Assembly: GCA_026413225.1 (NCBI GenBank)
Contig: CM048560.1
Location: 15,022,001-15,086,000, forward strand
DNA length: 64,000 nucleotides
Direction of reading: 5' to 3'
From: Otis tarda
Lineage: Eukaryota > Chordata > Aves > Otidiformes > Otididae
Within the stretch, counting starts at the first letter, position 1, and each line of letters starts with the position of its first letter. Below are positions 61,826-64,000 of the stretch, one piece after another. The notes under the pieces were generated by a model. The model worked only from the letters and a program-made list of their open reading frames with translations. It did no database searches and was not told the DNA's origin. Both the position numbers and the translations under genes were made by a program.

Positions 61826-64000
61826 CTGTCCTAATTTGGACACTTGTTAGCCCCCTTCTTTTTAAAAGCTTTTTCTCTCGTACTGATGTAACATAGAAAG
61901 AAATGTCGGTGTATGAACCTGCTCAACAGGTAGAATGAGCCACTCAACCACAGGAGACCACTTTTCCCAAAGAGCGGAGAAGTAAGAAAACGACAGGCAT
62001 GTCCTGCATTTGACCGTAGAGACAAGCCTGTTCACGCAGTTTACAGCATTGCCATGTACCACAAGTGCCTGAGCCACTTAGGGAGTTACTACATGGTGTA
62101 ACAGATGTTTAAATACTTTGCAGATCTAACTAGCAAGGAAAAGCCACACCATGATGCTGTCACCTGCTTCAGTGCAGACAGGGAAAGAGGGGACCCCCCT
62201 GTTTTCCTTTCACAGCATTAACTTATTTCTCCATCACTGCCTCTCCCTTCAGTCCCCTTTGCCTTTCTGTCTCCCTGTGCAAAGCCCCCATCTCCCCACT
62301 GTCGCTAGGCTCCCTGCTCCAGTTTCCCCTCTCCCTCCTCCTTCCAGTCCTGAAGGACACGAGCAGTCAAAGCCAGAGAGGCCAAAACAGACTTTTTTCC
62401 ATGGTCAGAGAGGCCCAGGTGAGCCTCTCCTGACTCTCGCCTGTCTCCTGCTGGGGCTCTGCGGCAGGTTGCCTCCAACACTTCACGAGGAACGTTTTCC
62501 ATTACATTTTTCATTTCCAACTCTCAACCTTTCTATCATATGATTTCAGGTTAAAACAGCAGGAATTTTGTACAGCTTATCTAGTTCAATATGATCTTTC
62601 TGTCAGCTGCTCAAAAAAGATCAGTAGAAGTTAAAGCCAAAAGCCAAAATCCAGCTGTGATTCGTCTCCAGCCTCACCCTAGAAACTTAACCTCATCCCA
62701 AATACCAGAGTTTTTCTAACTGAAACCAAGGGCTTGTACACATGAACCATCATTTATAACCTTAACACTCACCACAACACACTTTCAACTATCAGAACCA
62801 GATTTTCCTCAGCTGTGCATGTTCTACAGCGATTAACATAGTACAACAGCTCAAACAGAAGATGCTGTGTAGTGTCAGCTACCGGACCCGCATTTAACAG
62901 CTGCTCGCTGCCCGCGGGGCTGCCAACGCTGCTTTCGCTACAGGCAGGTAAAAGGGGGGTGTGGGGAGAGCCACGCTGGCTTAGACCACCAGCACACCCA
63001 GGCAAGGGCTCTAGCCATGGCCAACAGCTAAAGACGGAGAACGCAAACACCTGCAGGGACATTCCCACTGGCCGTTTCTGGCCTTAAAGATAATGCCTTT
63101 GTAATTTTGTGTGTAATAAGAAAACATACAAAGAAGAAAAACACCTCACTGGTGTTTCCCATTGCAATCCTAGAAAAAAAGGGAGAAAGCTTCTGACAAA
63201 AGAAGTCCTTCCCCACACTGATGGTTTTTGGTGCTCCTGCCAGCACAGCTCTTCCAGAAGATGCAGAGTAAGCTCTTGCCCTAAACCGAACGCCTAACAG
63301 CTCTATAATGACACATGATCTATATGTATTATACTGGATTAGCAAAGAGATAAATGTTATTTCTGCCATTTTAAAACTATTCCCACATGTAGTAGATTTG
63401 ATATATAATTTCATAGAAGGGTATGTACTCATTTGGTAGCTACCACGTCTGCACCCTGTACCAGTTTCTTTCCTATTGTCCACCTACCTCCTATCAGAGC
63501 AGGGGTTCCCGGACCGTAGCCCCCCAGGTCACAGCAGCTGCTCTGCAGGAAAAGGCGCACAGCTCTGCATTCTGCATTGCTTTTGTAATGTTCAATGAAG
63601 TTTAACGAGGAGGACGCCTCATCCCTCCCATCAGCCCATCTTGTGTAACTTCAGAGTTGCCTGCGGAAAGGCAAAAAACTTGGGAATCACTGTCTGCTTT
63701 CTCTCGTAAAGAATAATGGCTTTATAATGGAATTTTCCAACGGGAAAATTAATCTTGCCATATAACCAGTTAGGATAACTAAGAAATTCATGAAAGTATA
63801 TCCCCGCAACCAAATACCCAGATTCCAGAATTTTGCAAATCCCAGACACTAACTGGCTTGATCTTCTAATTTAGACTGACACCACATTACAATGACCTGC
63901 CTACATCTGACATTAAGCATAATTTAATGCTTGTTAATCAACAAAGAGGGGAAATGTAAGCCCTGCGTTCCTTATCTAATGCTTTTCCTCTCCTCTGCTG
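61826..64000. other. Noncoding DNA, no gene recognised
   Basis: No exon, RNA gene or further transposon recognised. The longest frames are 151 codons (minus, 63.0-63.5 kb) and 130 codons (plus, 62.15-62.5 kb). The second is pyrimidine-rich (Pro/Leu/Ser-rich peptide), and neither shows domain features. Confidence 0.6.

Noticed and set aside
63028-63483. 151-codon minus-strand open frame
   Set aside because: No recognisable domain or splice context, and its sequence includes a translated T-rich tract (Phe run). Chance frame.
1-64000. CRISPR arrays, tRNA, rRNA, microRNA hairpins, endogenous retroviral LTRs or genes
   Set aside because: Looked for repeat-spacer structure, common microRNA seeds, tRNA-like and retroviral protein signatures on both strands by eye. 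None was found, though weak or short elements could be missed.

Overview
The window is vertebrate, and almost certainly bird, nuclear DNA. The strongest evidence is a set of CR1 LINE retrotransposon fragments whose 3' ends carry the ATTCTATG-type octamer tail typical of avian (and more broadly sauropsid) CR1. The rest is AT-rich, intron-like or intergenic sequence with many short A/T tracts. No bacterial-type gene organisation, rRNA, tRNA, CRISPR array or viral genome is visible. I could not recognise any host protein-coding exon, so I read the window as a gene-poor stretch or a large intron, and I cannot name the locus. | Layout. 1-19.3 kb: AT-rich noncoding DNA with simple repeats and one motif-dense block (8.69-8.95 kb). 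19.3 kb: a short CR1 3' end on the + strand. 26.2-26.8 kb: the longest CR1 piece (615 bp, minus strand), which keeps the C-terminal part of the CR1 ORF2 reading frame. Beside it, at 26.9 kb on the other strand, is a decayed reverse-transcriptase motif. 29.7-31.0 kb: a GC-richer patch holding the longest open frame of the window (199 codons, unrecognised). 31-38 kb: AT-rich DNA with several blocks that look like conserved noncoding regulatory elements. 39.4-39.7 kb: an old CR1. 41.9-42.1 kb: a young CR1 on the + strand that is nearly identical to the 26.2 kb copy. 42-59 kb: more noncoding DNA with candidate regulatory blocks at about 49.1-49.6, 50.8, 53.1-53.5, 57.2-57.4 and 58.4-58.6 kb. 59.42-59.70 kb: a compact CpG island with a GC box, a G-quadruplex-capable tract, a strong CTCF-type motif and a good + strand splice donor. 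This is the best candidate for a promoter or insulator in the window. 61.35-61.83 kb: an ancient, stop-riddled CR1 reverse-transcriptase fragment on the minus strand. | How the parts may fit together: a CpG-island promoter or boundary at 59.5 kb with a possible first exon reading rightward, preceded by about 59 kb of gene-free DNA scattered with homeodomain-, POU- and TCF-like motif clusters. That is the arrangement expected of the regulatory landscape or first intron of a developmental gene. This last statement is inference from composition and motifs only; no alignment was possible.
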